The notes beneath the pieces are model-generated. The model saw only the letters and a list, made by a program, of their open reading frames with translations, was not told the origin of the DNA and did no database searches. A program made the translations under genes and the position numbers. Source: Metallyticus violacea (taxonomy: Eukaryota; Arthropoda; Insecta; Mantodea; Metallyticidae). From it: DNA of 64,000 nt. Shown here in pieces: positions 1 through 12,021 of the stretch; positions within the stretch are counted from its first letter, which is position 1, and every line of letters begins with the position of its first letter. Location: the NCBI GenBank assembly GCA_030762175.1, contig CM060846.1, positions 307,988,512-308,052,511 of the forward strand, read 5' to 3'.

Positions 1-241
1 AACTAGGTGCAAACTAGTGCATAGGTAATTTAGACAACACATGCGGCAAAATCAGTTTCATTGAGCGTTACAATTAACGACAAGATAGAGAGCAGCACAC
101 ACTTCCAAGGTTTTGAACAATACGTGAACAGATTCACGTTTCATATGTTGGGTTAATACAAACCGTAGTGCATTCTCTCGCGATTTCTTCGTGCACTGCT
201 CTGTGATTTCACACATTAAGATTAATATAGCGTAGAAGAGC

Positions 242-430
242 CAGCGGTTCTCAAACTGTGCTTGCCCGCGGACTCCCTTTGAAGATCTGTGGCTCTCATG
301 GAATCTTAAAGGTTAAATAGAAATTTAAAACACTAAGCTTTCCTCCCTGTATACTTCTTAACCCGTTGTTGTTCGACATGTGAGCGCTGCAATCACGTTT
401 ACTTTCAAAATCGGTTAACTGTTTACTATG
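242..430. mobile_element. hAT-type element, left end
   Basis: The stretch opens with CAGCGGTTCTCAAACTGTG, which closely resembles the terminal inverted repeat seen in many animal hAT elements (general form CAGNGGTTCTCAA). About 20 bases later comes a GCGGACTCCCTTTGAAGATC block that also recurs inside hAT-derived non-autonomous elements. A related sequence starts near 63337. No matching inverted end was found, so the right boundary is unknown. The hAT transposase remnant at 3.0-3.3 kb may or may not belong to the same insertion. Confidence 0.5.
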
Positions 431-678
431 GAAACCAACTGGTACATTCTTTCAATGCTTAATTATAGCATAAATGAATGTATGATATAGAGTGTTCAAG
501 AATTTCAGTATCGATGGACAGAAGAAGAATTAATATGTGGATCGTTCACGTTAATGTTGTCTCGTCCTTATTATTCTCTATGCAGTTCAGAGGTAAGATT
601 TCGTATTGTCGACACACAATATCGACTCACTGTCGTGTTATTTTTCTGCAGTTCTTGGATAAAGATTTCATATCACGA

Positions 679-967
679 TTCGTTTTATTTAAGGACGCTC
701 TTTAACATCACAGGTCATTAGCGTCCTATTCAATTCCGGGCGTGAAAAGACCGAAAAATTTTGCTCAGAGGCCACTTCTTTCAGGCTTGAGGTTCTTTAT
801 CGTGCCGTAAATGTACGATACGGGACCCACGGCTCTACTTCCCTTCCGAAGGAAGCCATACTTAGGATTTTTACGTCCGAAAAAATCCATCGATCCTGGC
901 CGGGTTTGAACCCGCGGCCTTGGGTTTAGCAGGCAAGTATGGTAACCACTACACCACCAGGACCGAC
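679..967 (-). mobile_element. SINE family 2 (tRNA-derived), complete copy
   Basis: This is a tRNA-derived short interspersed element in minus orientation, with its head at the right end. Read on the minus strand, the head starts GGTCCTGGTGGTGTAGTGGT and carries an RNA polymerase III A-box-like block and a B box (GGGTTCAAACCC). The body contains a conserved stretch ending in a motif about a disappearing T-rich tail. It is flanked by a perfect 12-base target-site duplication, TTCATATCACGA, at 667-678 and 968-979, which is direct evidence of retroposition. Four further copies lie in this window (14472, 32430, 46930 and 53416). Such elements encode no protein and need a LINE reverse transcriptase in trans. 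Confidence 0.9.
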
Positions 968-979
968 TTCATATCACGA

Positions 980-2984
980 GATGGAATGACAGGAGCAGAA
1001 AACACTGACACGAGGAGGTTGGGACTGAGTCTTTTGAATTGAATTTTTTGAAGAATAGTTGCATCTAATCAGGAGGAAAACACTGAAAATCCTACATACA
1101 GTGAACAGGATACAGACTCTGAGGTCTTTGCAAATGATTAGACGCTTTGTTGCAAATTTCGGTAAAGTACTCTAGGGAAACTGATGCACTTGATACATAA
1201 AGTTATAGGCTGTTTTAAAAGAAGTAGTAACAAAATATTTCCCCAAAGCGACAACTTTCAAAATCTGTCGAAGTAATTGTTAAATAACGATAGCTAAATG
1301 CTAAGATGTTGCAGTGCTGCCAGCGGGGTTACATGTCGATCAACGCCATGTTAAATTTGTTCATCACTGATTTACAAAATTTAAAAACATAAACAAATAA
1401 ATGCAATTTTTCACTCTTTCACATTTCATTGTAGCGTATCCTTACAAAATATGAATCATGTTCAAATTTATAGAAATGCATAAAACATTAATATTAATAA
1501 CTAACATTATGTGAAAACAAGTATCCTTAATTTTAATTCCTAAATGAGAGAGATGGTTATCTCAACTACAAGCCCAATACATTGGTTTGCTTGTATTCTG
1601 AGTTCTGATTCTACTTTTCCCAAAATCTTTCTGGACTTTTTTTTCCAGAAGAATGAGTGCACAGTTTTTACACACCTAAGTTGTCCCCCCCCCTCTTAGC
1701 AATGAACAAACATCTCAGTCTCTCTTTCCCTTATTTCTATAATACTAATTAAGATGCACACGAATTCCCCATGCTTCTGGTTTCAGTTTTTATACTGTAT
1801 AAATTTAGCATTTCCCTTTGAAAGTAACATACGTTTGTTTTAAGTGTTAAATGTGTTAACCATAAACATAAACCCCTTCCAACTGAGAAAGCACCACCTT
1901 GCATTCAAAGCTTGAGGTGTGTTGTATTACCTAGAACTTATTATGGGAGTTCCATAGGTTACGTAAGAGCTAACTAACGCCTCTGAACGTCCCACACTCC
2001 TCTGCAGGCACGAACCAGCGATACCAAAAACCCACGCATTTTCAGGTTACGTGTTCACAAAATTAAGAGGACCAAAGAGCAAACTGCTACATGTGCGTCT
2101 GTTTTTCCAGCCATGTCTCTAATTCAATACCCAGTATCCTTAGCAAGTAGAAACAGACGGTATTGTAATATACGAAACGTTGCAATAAGTTCATGACAAA
2201 TTATTCAGAAGAACACGTTGCAGTACACACCTAACGGGACGGTTCATTATTTCAATGATGTATTCCATTTACCGGAGATGCTGAAATTTGTCATTTTTGC
2301 ATCCCAAGTGTTTTTAGTGCTTTGCTTTATCCTTGAAAATGTTCTACAATATATTTACCAATATGTTCGCTTGGAACTGAAGGGCTGTTAACAATGGTGC
2401 GTATGCGTTGCGACCTCATATCCCTGAGCCAAATGGATTACACTTACAACAAAGAAACCGAACTAGGGCACTGGAAATTTATAAGCCAGTTCAGTGACGT
2501 TTAGCAGCTGTAGTAAGGTAGTTTATTTTTTCTTAATTTTTCTGGTTGTACAAAATGACAGCTTTCGCCAATTAGTGAATTAATATTATCACGCCATGCT
2601 TAAGCAGCGTTGTATGCTGCCCTGTTTTGTAGTCAAGGCATCCCTACTAACCTGAAACCAGCACAGAAACATCTTTAAATCAACACGAGCTCTAGAAAAA
2701 TGGCCAATACTAAATTTAAGAATCGCACATAAAATCTACCAGCAGACACCGAGCGAGAGTACCGCCTGAGGATATGTCGGTTAGCCTGATTACTGTTTAT
2801 TCCAGAAGTGTTGGGAGTAAATGATTACACGTATGTACATCTTCGCAGCACAGTATATATGGTAGGGACGTCTCGGGTATTTGGCAGGATCGAATTTCAA
2901 GTGCGCATGTCAGAAAATTGACTATTACTACCTGTCAGTGACGCCTCGTGGCCCCTGTAGAAAGGTGGACCAGGGCATAACTAC
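980..2984. other. no gene recognised; part of hAT-related repeat
   Basis: The interval is AT-rich with stops in all frames. Bases 1365-1560 resemble 63455-63640, with shared blocks around AAACAAATAAATG and AAACATTAATATTAAT, so part of this interval belongs to the repeat also found at the right end of the window. A run of nine C lies near 1685. Nothing else was recognised. Confidence 0.45.
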
Positions 2985-3016
2985 ATGACATCCAACCAAA
3001 TGCTTGTCATCAAGAC

Positions 3017-3274
3017 TTATACTCCTCTCCGACATTCTCTCATAGCTGCAGCGTCATTGTACGTTTGTGCTGTAAACTTCTGGTTTATATGCAACTCTTT
3101 TAATTCAGCTGTTAAGGTACGCCTTAAGCTTTCTGCAGTCAATTCAGAAATAGCAATTAAGTTTATGAATCTTTCAACCGGTTTATCCCCATTGATGTAT
3201 CGTAATATCACAAATAATTGTAACATGCATGTAATATTTGTCGTTTCGTAGGATTGTACCGATTCTAAATTTAC
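3017..3274 (-). pseudogene. hAT-family transposase fragment (DUF4371-like)
   Basis: The minus strand is open for about 85 codons. It reads SYETTNITCMLQLFVILRY, then a PVERFINL motif, then an E-rich helix segment, then FTAQTYNDAAAM. This order matches the conserved core of the DUF4371 / zinc-finger-MYM-like hAT transposases: an acidic-ETTD-I block, a Q-L-x-V-I-R-Y strand, VERF, and a G-Q-x-Y-D-G-A-A-x-M block. Here the usual D of the ETTD motif is N and the usual YDG is YND, so catalytic residues look degraded. After GV the frame hits a stop near 3009. The N- and C-terminal parts of a full transposase of several hundred residues were not found. It is a dead fragment. The assignment rests on remembered family motifs, not on a search. 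Confidence 0.7.
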
Positions 3275-3348
3275 CCTTTCTTTTTATTTTCTAATTTCTT
3301 TCATATAGACAACATATACGTTTCACACTTCACGCAGTCAGCCAATGT

Positions 3349-3380
3349 TTTTTTTTGTTTGTTTTTTTTTTTTTTTTTTC
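3349..3380. repeat. poly-T tract
   Basis: An almost pure T run is interrupted by two G. It may be the reverse-strand poly-A tail of an old retroposon, but no body was recognised beside it. Confidence 0.8.
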
Positions 3381-3633
3381 CCAAACCATAAAAGTTTTCC
3401 TTAAGTTTATTTCCTTTGCTGAGTAAGCTTCTAAGCTTTCGGTTGATGAGGCCCAAATCGTTTCACTTCCAAATTATCAGTAAACTTAGACGCAAAAATG
3501 GAGACTTAAATAAAATGTCCCCTTTATTCATTGTCCCAAAGCAAATACACTTTTTTGTAACTTAACAGTTAACACTCTGCAAGTCAAATTTCCACTGACA
3601 AACAGAGAGGAAGTCAACCCTAGTCAGTTAAGT

Positions 3634-3933
3634 ATGAAGTCAGTAACTCCTCAACATCTGGTTCCCAAGAAAAGAAAGAATACCGAGTGTTGGCCATTGG
3701 TCGTCTTCCTGCTGCCCCAAGTGAATGAAGAAATAAGCAGAAGGAAGTCTAAACCATCTCGGAGGAAGACAAATATAAGTTCTTGTAAACCTTTGCTGGC
3801 CGATGAAGGTATAAGTTTAAAGCGTAAAACTTTCCGGGCTGGCTCACGAGCTTGCCTTGCTAACGGCGGATCCGCGTGCTACCGCTACTACAGTAGACAG
3901 GAAATGCGCGCATTGCATAACACACAGAATTAA
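3634..3933 (+). other. open frame of 99 codons, unassigned
   Basis: An ATG-initiated frame of 99 codons encodes a very basic product (many K and R) with no signal peptide, membrane segment or familiar motif. It sits 360 bases from the hAT fragment. The local GC content is higher in its last 100 bases. It could be chance, an exon-like relic or part of a transposon. No function is proposed. Confidence 0.15.
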
Positions 3934-3939
3934 GACATG

Positions 3940-6900
3940 TGTTATGCATCGCTGTTTTCATGCATTTTTTGTTTTAAAAGTTCACTAGGAGAAGAGAAAA
4001 TTGTGAATAATTTGGTGTTTTTTTCTTGACGGGCCACCCCTGCTATATGTATCTTCTTCAGATGGCTCTGCATAATTAAAGAGATGGCATAATTGAAAAC
4101 AATCGCAGAACATTTCTTACCACTCTTTTAAGTAATATCAGGCACCTGATGCCATCCAAACCCTAATAATAATAATCACTACCGGTTCTAAGCATTCCAA
4201 AATATTTACTGTTCATGCTAAAGTTCAAGGCTTATGTTTGCACAACCCACTCCTCGGAATTAAAGCCTGTGCATATTTCGGTTGCAGAGGTTACGGGAAT
4301 AATACAAAATATGATGCAGAATCGAATACCTTTGAATAATTCAAATTAAATGACCCTATAAGTTCCAAGTTCATCGTATTTCACTGCCGGAAAATATTAA
4401 AAATGCTGAAAAGTGTTGTTGTTAATAATGATTAATAATACTGAAACTAATCGCATGGTGCTTTATTCGTTATTATTTCAGGTGATGTTACGTTATACTT
4501 ATGTGGCAAAATACTGCTAAAATCATATAGAAAAATTAATAACTCCAAGTAGTATTTATGCAGTGAAATTTGTTCTTGGATGATGGCTTATTTTATACAC
4601 CGTGCGATCAATTTTGTTTTCCCACAGAGCGTTTTGCCTATAGGCAGCGCGCCGCTCATAAGTCAGCTAGCTAACAAAACACCGCGCTGCGGAGTAAAGT
4701 ATCTCTGATCGCACTGTAGTCATTTTGCAGAATACACTCGTATCTCTTTACGATATTCTTCATTCCTTACCCTGCTTGATTATTTATCAAGCAATGGACA
4801 TCATATGATAAAGAGTTGCTATAATGCGCGGAAAATACAAAAGACGCTTTTCAGAGATCTTCATTTACAGTAATTATAAAACTAAGCTACACTCGACAGC
4901 TCCTTAACCTAATTTGTTTATATCAGATACGCTGAAATTAAAAAAAAAGTTATACTTTTTAGCTAAACATAAAGTAGATATTTAGGAGAAAAAATATTAA
5001 TGCATAAAATATTTCACCTTCATTCAGAAACAACCAATAAACATTTAAAACCAAAAACTGTATTGAAAAAAGATTTACGCATCTTAATTGTTGTAGACCT
5101 CTACACGATTGCCTTTAACTTCAATATCAAATACAAACTTTTCATATATATTATGAAACGAAAAGACGCATTTTCATTACGGTGAAAGTTTTAATTATTG
5201 AATTCGTACTTCCACATTTACAATTGACTGCTAAATGCACTAAAGCGTCATCTGATAAATTCAATGAGAATTACAGTCAACTCGGAGCCGGATTTTAGGA
5301 GCGAGAACATCAAGCCGTCTCTACTGTATACAGCGTGTTCGCTAGGTAATGTCTCTCAATGGCTGAGTGACTATCCCATATGATTTTTTTCATGGAACTG
5401 AGATTACAGTCATCCATTTGCTTATTTGTTGCATTACCTTGAAGAATGACGTGTGTTAGTGGTAGCTAAAAAAATCACGTTTTTGGAATGTCTTTTAGTA
5501 TTGTTTAGTGCTAACAGAGATCGGGTGCTTGTGGAAATTATTTATAATTTATTCTTTATTTATTAAAGACATACTTAATACAATGAGAAAGAGGGAATAT
5601 AGACAGAAATCGCGAGATAGCATTCTCTTTCATTCTTTATCGAAAAACATGTATCTTAGTTTCAGCAGTTGTTTTTGTTCGTAAAGTATACAACGAGATA
5701 AGGATGTTTATTTTAGATTTGATTTTTGTCCATTGCTTCTTGAAGATTTGAAAGCCCTCGGTTATCTTCTTATTTCTAGTGCCGTTTGCTTCAATAGGGG
5801 ATGTTGCCTTTCACGCAACTTAGTAGTTGTCATTCTACTTCACAGAATGAACACAAAGTTTGGTACATTTTCATGAAATCATTTATCGTAAATAAAATTT
5901 ATATGACATGTATGCTGATTGCATTAATGCCATCAAGCAGTTGGAACCGAATTACAGTGGGTGTGTTATTTTGGTTATCCATGGTTGGTTTCTTTTTATT
6001 TATTTAATCGGACAATTGGATGTTCTTCTTGTCTTGCCTTGGCTCTTGGAGTCATGAGTTCGATGCTTCATAACACTCTGGTTCCCATGCAGAGGATAGG
6101 GATCTCAGGGGAATTTGGGCTGTTTTTAATGACGTAATGCCATTAGGGAGGACATGGTTGGACATTTAATTTATTTGACAATTTGGAAGGTTTCGGAACA
6201 TGCTGTGTTTCTTCGGATTATACTTCGTTGTATTCACTCGTGTAATTATTTATTCATTTTAACACAATCTTGAAATTTAACAGTCACCTTATCAACAATT
6301 TGGCGCTACTATTCTTACTATTACGCTTGCATTGCCTGACTGACTCTCACTGACCGAACGATTTACTTTGACTATTCGCAACGGTTTAACTATTCTACTA
6401 TGACACTGTAACTGATGACTGATGCAGATACTGACTAATTGCCACTCTTGCTACTACCGTTACTGCTGTTACTATTGTCACTCCTTCACGACTGACTAAA
6501 ACTTAACTTCTTATAGTTAATATCAAATCTCTTATGCGAACTCGCTCCTCCCTTCGCGAAAATTTAATTCCTCTAAATGTTATTAAACTTAGATCCTTCT
6601 AGAATTTTATTGGATCATGCAAATTATGGTTTATTACAAGTTCGCTTTTATTCGTCGGGTTTTTGTAACATGTTGATTGGTTGAAGTTTTACCAGGAAAT
6701 ATACATCTGCTATACCCACGATACCAAAGTCGGAGACATGTGCCCTTTCCAGATTCCAGCGATAAATCAGTATCGACCGTATATGCGGGTTTCTTTTGAA
6801 ATAGCTAAGATCTTGGTTTCTGTAAAAACACGTGTTTCTGTATGCGGTATTTCCTTTTGAGGACAAGTACAGTTACCAATTCAACTCATATTCCTAGTCG

Positions 6901-7740
6901 TATAGAATGTAATGACATATGGCGCCTTGGGACCGGCGAGTCTGTCCGAGAGGGGTTGAGAGGTTAAGGTTTTATCAAAGGACCCTTTTCTCATGTAAAG
7001 CTAATGTCCTCCTAACTTTTCCGACAAAGACCAGCATTTCCATTCCTTTTACAAAAACATAACAAAGACATATATGCATTGTCAATCATTGTATTATAGA
7101 AAGATAATTTGAATATTACTTACTAGTCAAAAAGACATATCTATATACATACACGAATACATGTAATATTGGGGTCCTCCTTTTAATTGTAATATTAATA
7201 CCCTTGACCATTATGCTATTCTTGGCATTAAACAATACCTGAAACAAGATTCGATTATTATTATTATAATAGCCGTCAGAAGCAATTATAATTAAATAGG
7301 AACTTTTGAGACAACATTTCCTGCTTCACAGTAAGAGACCGTTGTGACCGATGGTCTCTCTAGCTACCTGCTGTAAATAAATAGTTTATCTAACAGTGTA
7401 TTTACATAAAGAAGAAAGTATATATATATAAGCGATAGAAAATATATACCACGAAATCAGTAACAATAAAAACAACCATATGACATGGTGAAACAGACTG
7501 AGTACCCTATGTTAATCCTCTCTCAAATGTATAGCTGTATATCTTAAAAAATAGGCGATAAATAATAATTATAATAAAATGTTTTTCTTACGCAACTCCA
7601 ATTCTCAAAGAATAAAACACCGAATAAAGCAGAAACTAAACCACTATTTTTAGTCCAACTATTTTCTACAGACCGTTCGGACATACTGATTATAAATAAT
7701 TTTTTATTTTACACTACAACACTACAAAAATTTAATTTCC
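3940..7740. other. 3.8 kb without recognisable genes
   Basis: Only short frames (at most 72 codons) of AT-biased composition occur here. Details visible are an 8-base inverted repeat GCAGCGCG / CGCGCTGC at 4644-4651 and 4683-4690, a stretch at 6320-6500 rich in ACT/GACT words, and a (TA)6 run at 7419-7430. None supports a gene. Confidence 0.5.
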
Positions 7741-7751
7741 TTTCATACTTT

Positions 7752-8667
7752 ATTCTCTATGAGATAATCTGTCCCATTGCGTTGTTTATCTAACACTTGG
7801 TTGAGGCGGGAAGGAAGAAACTCAAGTCAACTTTTTGGAAATATTCTGGTTCACATCGGAGACGCTCCTAAATATCTCTGCATTGCTCTAACAATGCAGC
7901 TCGAGTGAACCGTTGATCGGATTACCAAGCATGTATAATTCTACCCGATATATTTTCTATAATATTGAGATCAGGTGATTTCTGTGACCAGTTCAGCCTC
8001 TGGATGCTCAGCAAGGGAGTCTTTGGTTACCTGCAAGATATGCACATCTGTTGTCCATCTCTCAGAATGTCCACAGACTCCATTGCGTTCATTTTGGAGG
8101 TAATCTCGACAAGTTCTACGAGTCCAGCTCCGCTTATCAAGCTCAAAACTCAACACGAGGTGCGATCAGTGTCTCTTGTCACTTGTTTGGTATCCTGGAT
8201 ACATTACGTCTCCCCAGCACTGTACCTGGTTATGGGAATCCGTGCTGGAAACCCTTCTTGTCCAGCCATATTTATGTCTTCTAAACTGCAAGTGTAGTTG
8301 GAAGATGTTTAATGCAAATATCATTCGCAGTTCTTCATGTCCAGGAGAGAGGTATTCCGTGATAGTGGCTGAGAGAGAATATATTTCTGCAGACTTGAGC
8401 CTACGAGCAGTCGTTCTGTCGCTAATGTAAAGTTCTTCCTTGGCAATAACACCTTTCATCGGTTGGATCATATGTGGTTCTACTTCTGCAATAAAAGCGC
8501 CATCTTCCTCCGGTCGCCGGGTTCTTTTTCGTGATTCCAAAGAGCTTCTTCTCGTCTCTTGTGAAGCTGCAATCCACCTGACAGACCTGCGATGGGTATT
8601 CACTTTCATCCATATTCGCCCTCCACAACCCCACAACCATGTCAGACAAGTTTGAATTCACATTCAT
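7752..8667 (-). pseudogene. Tc1-like transposase relic
   Basis: Read on the minus strand, the pieces follow the order of a Tc1 transposase but sit in several frames. Near 8420 an ISDRTTARRL motif matches the second helix-turn-helix of the DNA-binding domain. Near 8000-7930 the sequence reads LNWSQKSPDLNIIENI, the very conserved block holding the third catalytic acidic residue. Near 7920-7850 comes FTRAALLEQCRDI, and near 7810-7760 PSRLNQVLDKQRNGTDYL, the C-terminal end. The second catalytic segment is frame-disrupted around 8060. Tc1 transposases cut and paste their element by a DDE mechanism at TA sites. Several frameshifts and stops make this copy non-functional. No terminal repeats were identified. 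The paralogous relic at 53.2 kb is on the other strand. Confidence 0.8.
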
Positions 8668-8744
8668 AAGTGAAACAAAACGTTATATCAGTAATATATA
8701 TAACAACTAAACACCTCTGTGTGCGCAAAGGCTGCTGTTAGATA

Positions 8745-9006
8745 CTTTTTTTTTTTGAATGGAGTTTAACACCCGTTGAGGCACCACAGGCGGTAGACAC
8801 TGATGATACATGAGATGAAATGATAAATCGGGAAAGGATTTTTTCAAAGAAGGAAGCATTCTAGGCCTGAGTTTAGAGCACCTGCCGGCATTTGCTATTT
8901 ATGAGAAAAAACCTCATTCAGGGAGGATGGTGCTGTAGGGATTCGAACCCCAAGCCTCTCGCTCACGAGCCAGTGCTTTAACGACTTCGGCCACCCGTGG
9001 CGGCAC
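8745..9006 (-). mobile_element. SINE family 1 (tRNA-derived) copy
   Basis: The minus-oriented copy has a T-run and the sequence related to GTTTAACGCCCGTTTTT at its left (tail) and the tRNA-like head at its right. The head keeps a TGGCCGAAG A-box half and a GGTTCGAAT-type B box (seen here as ATTCGAACCC). The central block with CCTGCCGGCATTTGC is present. Part of the GAGGACTGAGG segment is missing. It lies only 80 bases from the Tc1 relic. The flanks share an imperfect CTGCT repeat, too short to call a duplication. Confidence 0.85.
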
Positions 9007-9962
9007 TGCTAGTTTATGCTGGAACACAACCATGAACGGCTATGCCGCCAAAGCCACTCTGACAACTACATACACAAAAAGCAGTTAATCAAAATGATCT
9101 CTTACCACTTGATGACATAAATGCCGGTCGGCACACACATATATACTTCACCATGGACGCCATCTATTATAATGAGTCATAAAGTCATAAACTTCTGAAA
9201 ACAATGATTTTATTTTTATTTCTAATTTCAGACTATCGTTAGAGAAACGAGAGATACAGAAGTTTACTCGTAAATTCCGAATGACGTTGTGGACGCTGTT
9301 ATCTTTCAAAAGATGGTTCACCACCTCATTTTGCGTTGGATGTGAGTGAATACCTCAACCCACGATTTCCCACCAGATTCACAGCGAGTATAGCCATTGT
9401 GTTGCTGGTAGCGTTGCAGTTTTCACTCTGATAAAATGATTCTTGTTCTGCAAGCGGAAACCTGTTGTGAAGCACTCGACACTATCATCATAAGAATTAT
9501 AAGAAGTGTGGCATTGCTTAGCACAACATCGGAACCATAAATCTTGATAAGTTAACCTTCACTGCAAGCAGAGATTTACGACTTTAAAACCTGCCGCTGG
9601 TCAGGACGAGACGCAATTATTCGGCACGTCGCTCGAGAACACCAATAAAACAGAAAACATAATGGAACTTTATTACCTACATTAGGCTTGTAGACGCCGA
9701 TGTTTTTATGATGGACATGAAAGAGTTTACTGTTTTCCGCATAGACAATTTTAGTGAGTGAGAGAAAAGCTTTTCTTTGAGACAAGAGGTACCCACTTCA
9801 TGTCTTGTTACTTCGAAAGAATGTATTTGTAACTTTTATTTTTTAACGCTCAAAGCAACTGCAAGTATCTTCATAAAGGTGTAAAAAGTAAGTCATTCTT
9901 CGCATGTTCCTCGGCCGTATTGGTGCCTAACATTATATGGCATTTACCGTATCAGAGCGATT
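9007..9962. other. no gene recognised
   Basis: Short frames only; no family motif on either strand and no obvious repeat apart from the adjoining SINE and microsatellite. Confidence 0.4.
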
Positions 9963-10003
9963 ACACACACGCACGCACGCATACGCACACACACACACAC
10001 ACA
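9963..10003. repeat. (CA)n microsatellite, imperfect
   Basis: A CA-rich tract has CG and TACG interruptions in its first half and a clean (CA)n run in its second half. Alternating purine-pyrimidine DNA of this kind is prone to length change. Confidence 0.9.
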
Positions 10004-10514
10004 AAACCGAAATAGGCATTACTGAATAGATGTTGCTGAGTTAAGTTAGGCGAATACTGCGTGCATTTGTACGCCCTCTGAAAACGTTCTAGGGCGGATC
10101 CTTTAATAATGATGTTCCATACAGTGTTGGTATTTAGCATTCAGGCATTAGATTTTTATGAAAAAACGTTTAACTATCGATATTTTTATTGTAACTTTAG
10201 TAGAAATAAAATACAATTTACAGACAGATTCCTTTGGAAACTGTACATAATAATTGAGAAACTACTGACTTATGCATGGAAGGAATATTTGTATTTTTAC
10301 TGAACCAATTTTAAAAATCATTAAACATTTTACAACAAAAGTATTTGGTTGAACCTCCATTGGTATTAATGTAAGGCATGGTCAACTGAAACTGCTCGAT
10401 AAGCTGCGCGTACCAATCAGCGGTGGTAGGGGTGGGGAAAGAGGCAACTATATAGATCATTAAACTCCGGTAGGAGGCTCAGTTGACTTGGGGGCACTAA
10501 GGAATTTTATGGCG

Positions 10515-10990
10515 ATGATTTAGACCCCGGCATAATTGGATCAGCGTGCAGTGGTTCAAATTTTGACAGCAAAGGGCTATCAGTCGAATGAAATTCATTC
10601 TAATGAGGTTAGAAATGTGTATCAAAGACAATGGGAAGGATGTTTTGGACAGACGTCAGCAAACCATTGAACCTCCACGTCCTGTGAAGAAAAATTTATT
10701 AAAAAAATTGTTCGCAAATACTGTACATGGAACAATGGATGGGTCTGCAACACCTGTTCCGGCACAAGGAAAATTCTTCTGCTGGCACTACATATACAGT
10801 ATGGGCAGCTTATGTTCGCACCTTTGATGTTGTTGCTCTCAAATCTTTTCAATGATTCCACCTAATATAACGGCTATCTCAGAAGCTAACATAGATGCTT
10901 AACGAACAGGTGTTAAAATAAGACATGAAATTGCAGTATTTGTCACTGAAACAAATGGTAATTATGTAGAGCACCATATTATTTAAATCG
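10515..10990 (+). pseudogene. possible DDE-transposon fragment
   Basis: Around 10550 the frame reads VQILTAKGYQSNEIH followed by VRNVY, which resembles the first helix-turn-helix of mariner-type transposases. Around 10940-10985 another frame reads TETNGNYVEHHI, like the end of several transposases. The middle is not recognisable and is full of frame changes. It could instead be chance similarity. Confidence 0.3.
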
Positions 10991-11460
10991 GGTAACTCGT
11001 CTTTTTTATTCTACGGTCGGTCTCCAGCGTTTATTTGTGGTTTCTGAATTATGGTAATGCAGTTAAATATTACTATTAAGACTTTATTTGTTCTCCTAAA
11101 TTCCTACTTTATGTTTAGCTGAGAAATGTTGATGTTTCTGACATAAATTAGATTAAGAACCTGGAGGGCGTAGCTTAATATTATAATTACCGTGATTGAC
11201 AGATCTTTGAAAAACATGTGTATTTTCCGTGATTTGCAGCAGGTATTCATTATGATAACCATTGATCGATATCAGTGGGTGTAGGAGAGAAGATTATCTT
11301 AAAAAGATGTGTGTGGGTTTCCTGTGAAATTACTATACAAAAAAAGCCATTAATTATCCAAGAGCAAATTTCACTGCACAAATACCACTTCGAATTGTTC
11401 ATTTTTCCGTATTAATTTTCTTGACAATATTTTACCAATTAAAAGCCTAAAAAATCTAAA

Positions 11461-11505
11461 ATAATAAATAATAATAATAATAAATAATAATTATAATAAT
11501 CATGC
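11461..11505. repeat. AAT-rich microsatellite
   Basis: An imperfect (AAT)n array with occasional AAAT units sits in an AT-rich surrounding. Confidence 0.8.
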
Positions 11506-12021
11506 GATTTGTTTTAGAATTAATATTAATTCTTTTTTGGTGAACCTATTTCAGTGTTTTTAACATTTTCCAGTAATGAAAAAAGCATGAACTTGGAACC
11601 GGGGTCATTTGGTAAGAATTATTCAAAGGAATTCGATTCATCATCAAACTTTATATTAATGACTAACTGTGCTAGCGTGAAACAGAAAATTATCGCAAAC
11701 TTTAATTCACAGGGCAGTGCGAACACTATCGCCAAACGCCACCACCTAGGCGACTTAAACTGTGCATACATTCGGCAATAATTATTATTGTTGGGGTTAT
11801 TAGAGATGGTATGTACATGCCTGATGACTGCTTAGCTTATTAAAAGAGTAGTAATAAATATTCTCGGTTTGTATTCAATTATGCTCTCCCTTTATTTATG
11901 CAGAGTTGTCTGAAGGAGAATACAGACAATTTCGTGACATGCACACTCAGATTTCGATACTGGGAAATACCGAAGACGTCCTAACTGTAAATACTGTGTC
12001 CTGGCCTATCACCTTGCCATT

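Noticed and set aside
8440..8655. Plus-strand frames over the Tc1 region
   Set aside because: The recognisable motifs are on the minus strand, so these are shadows.
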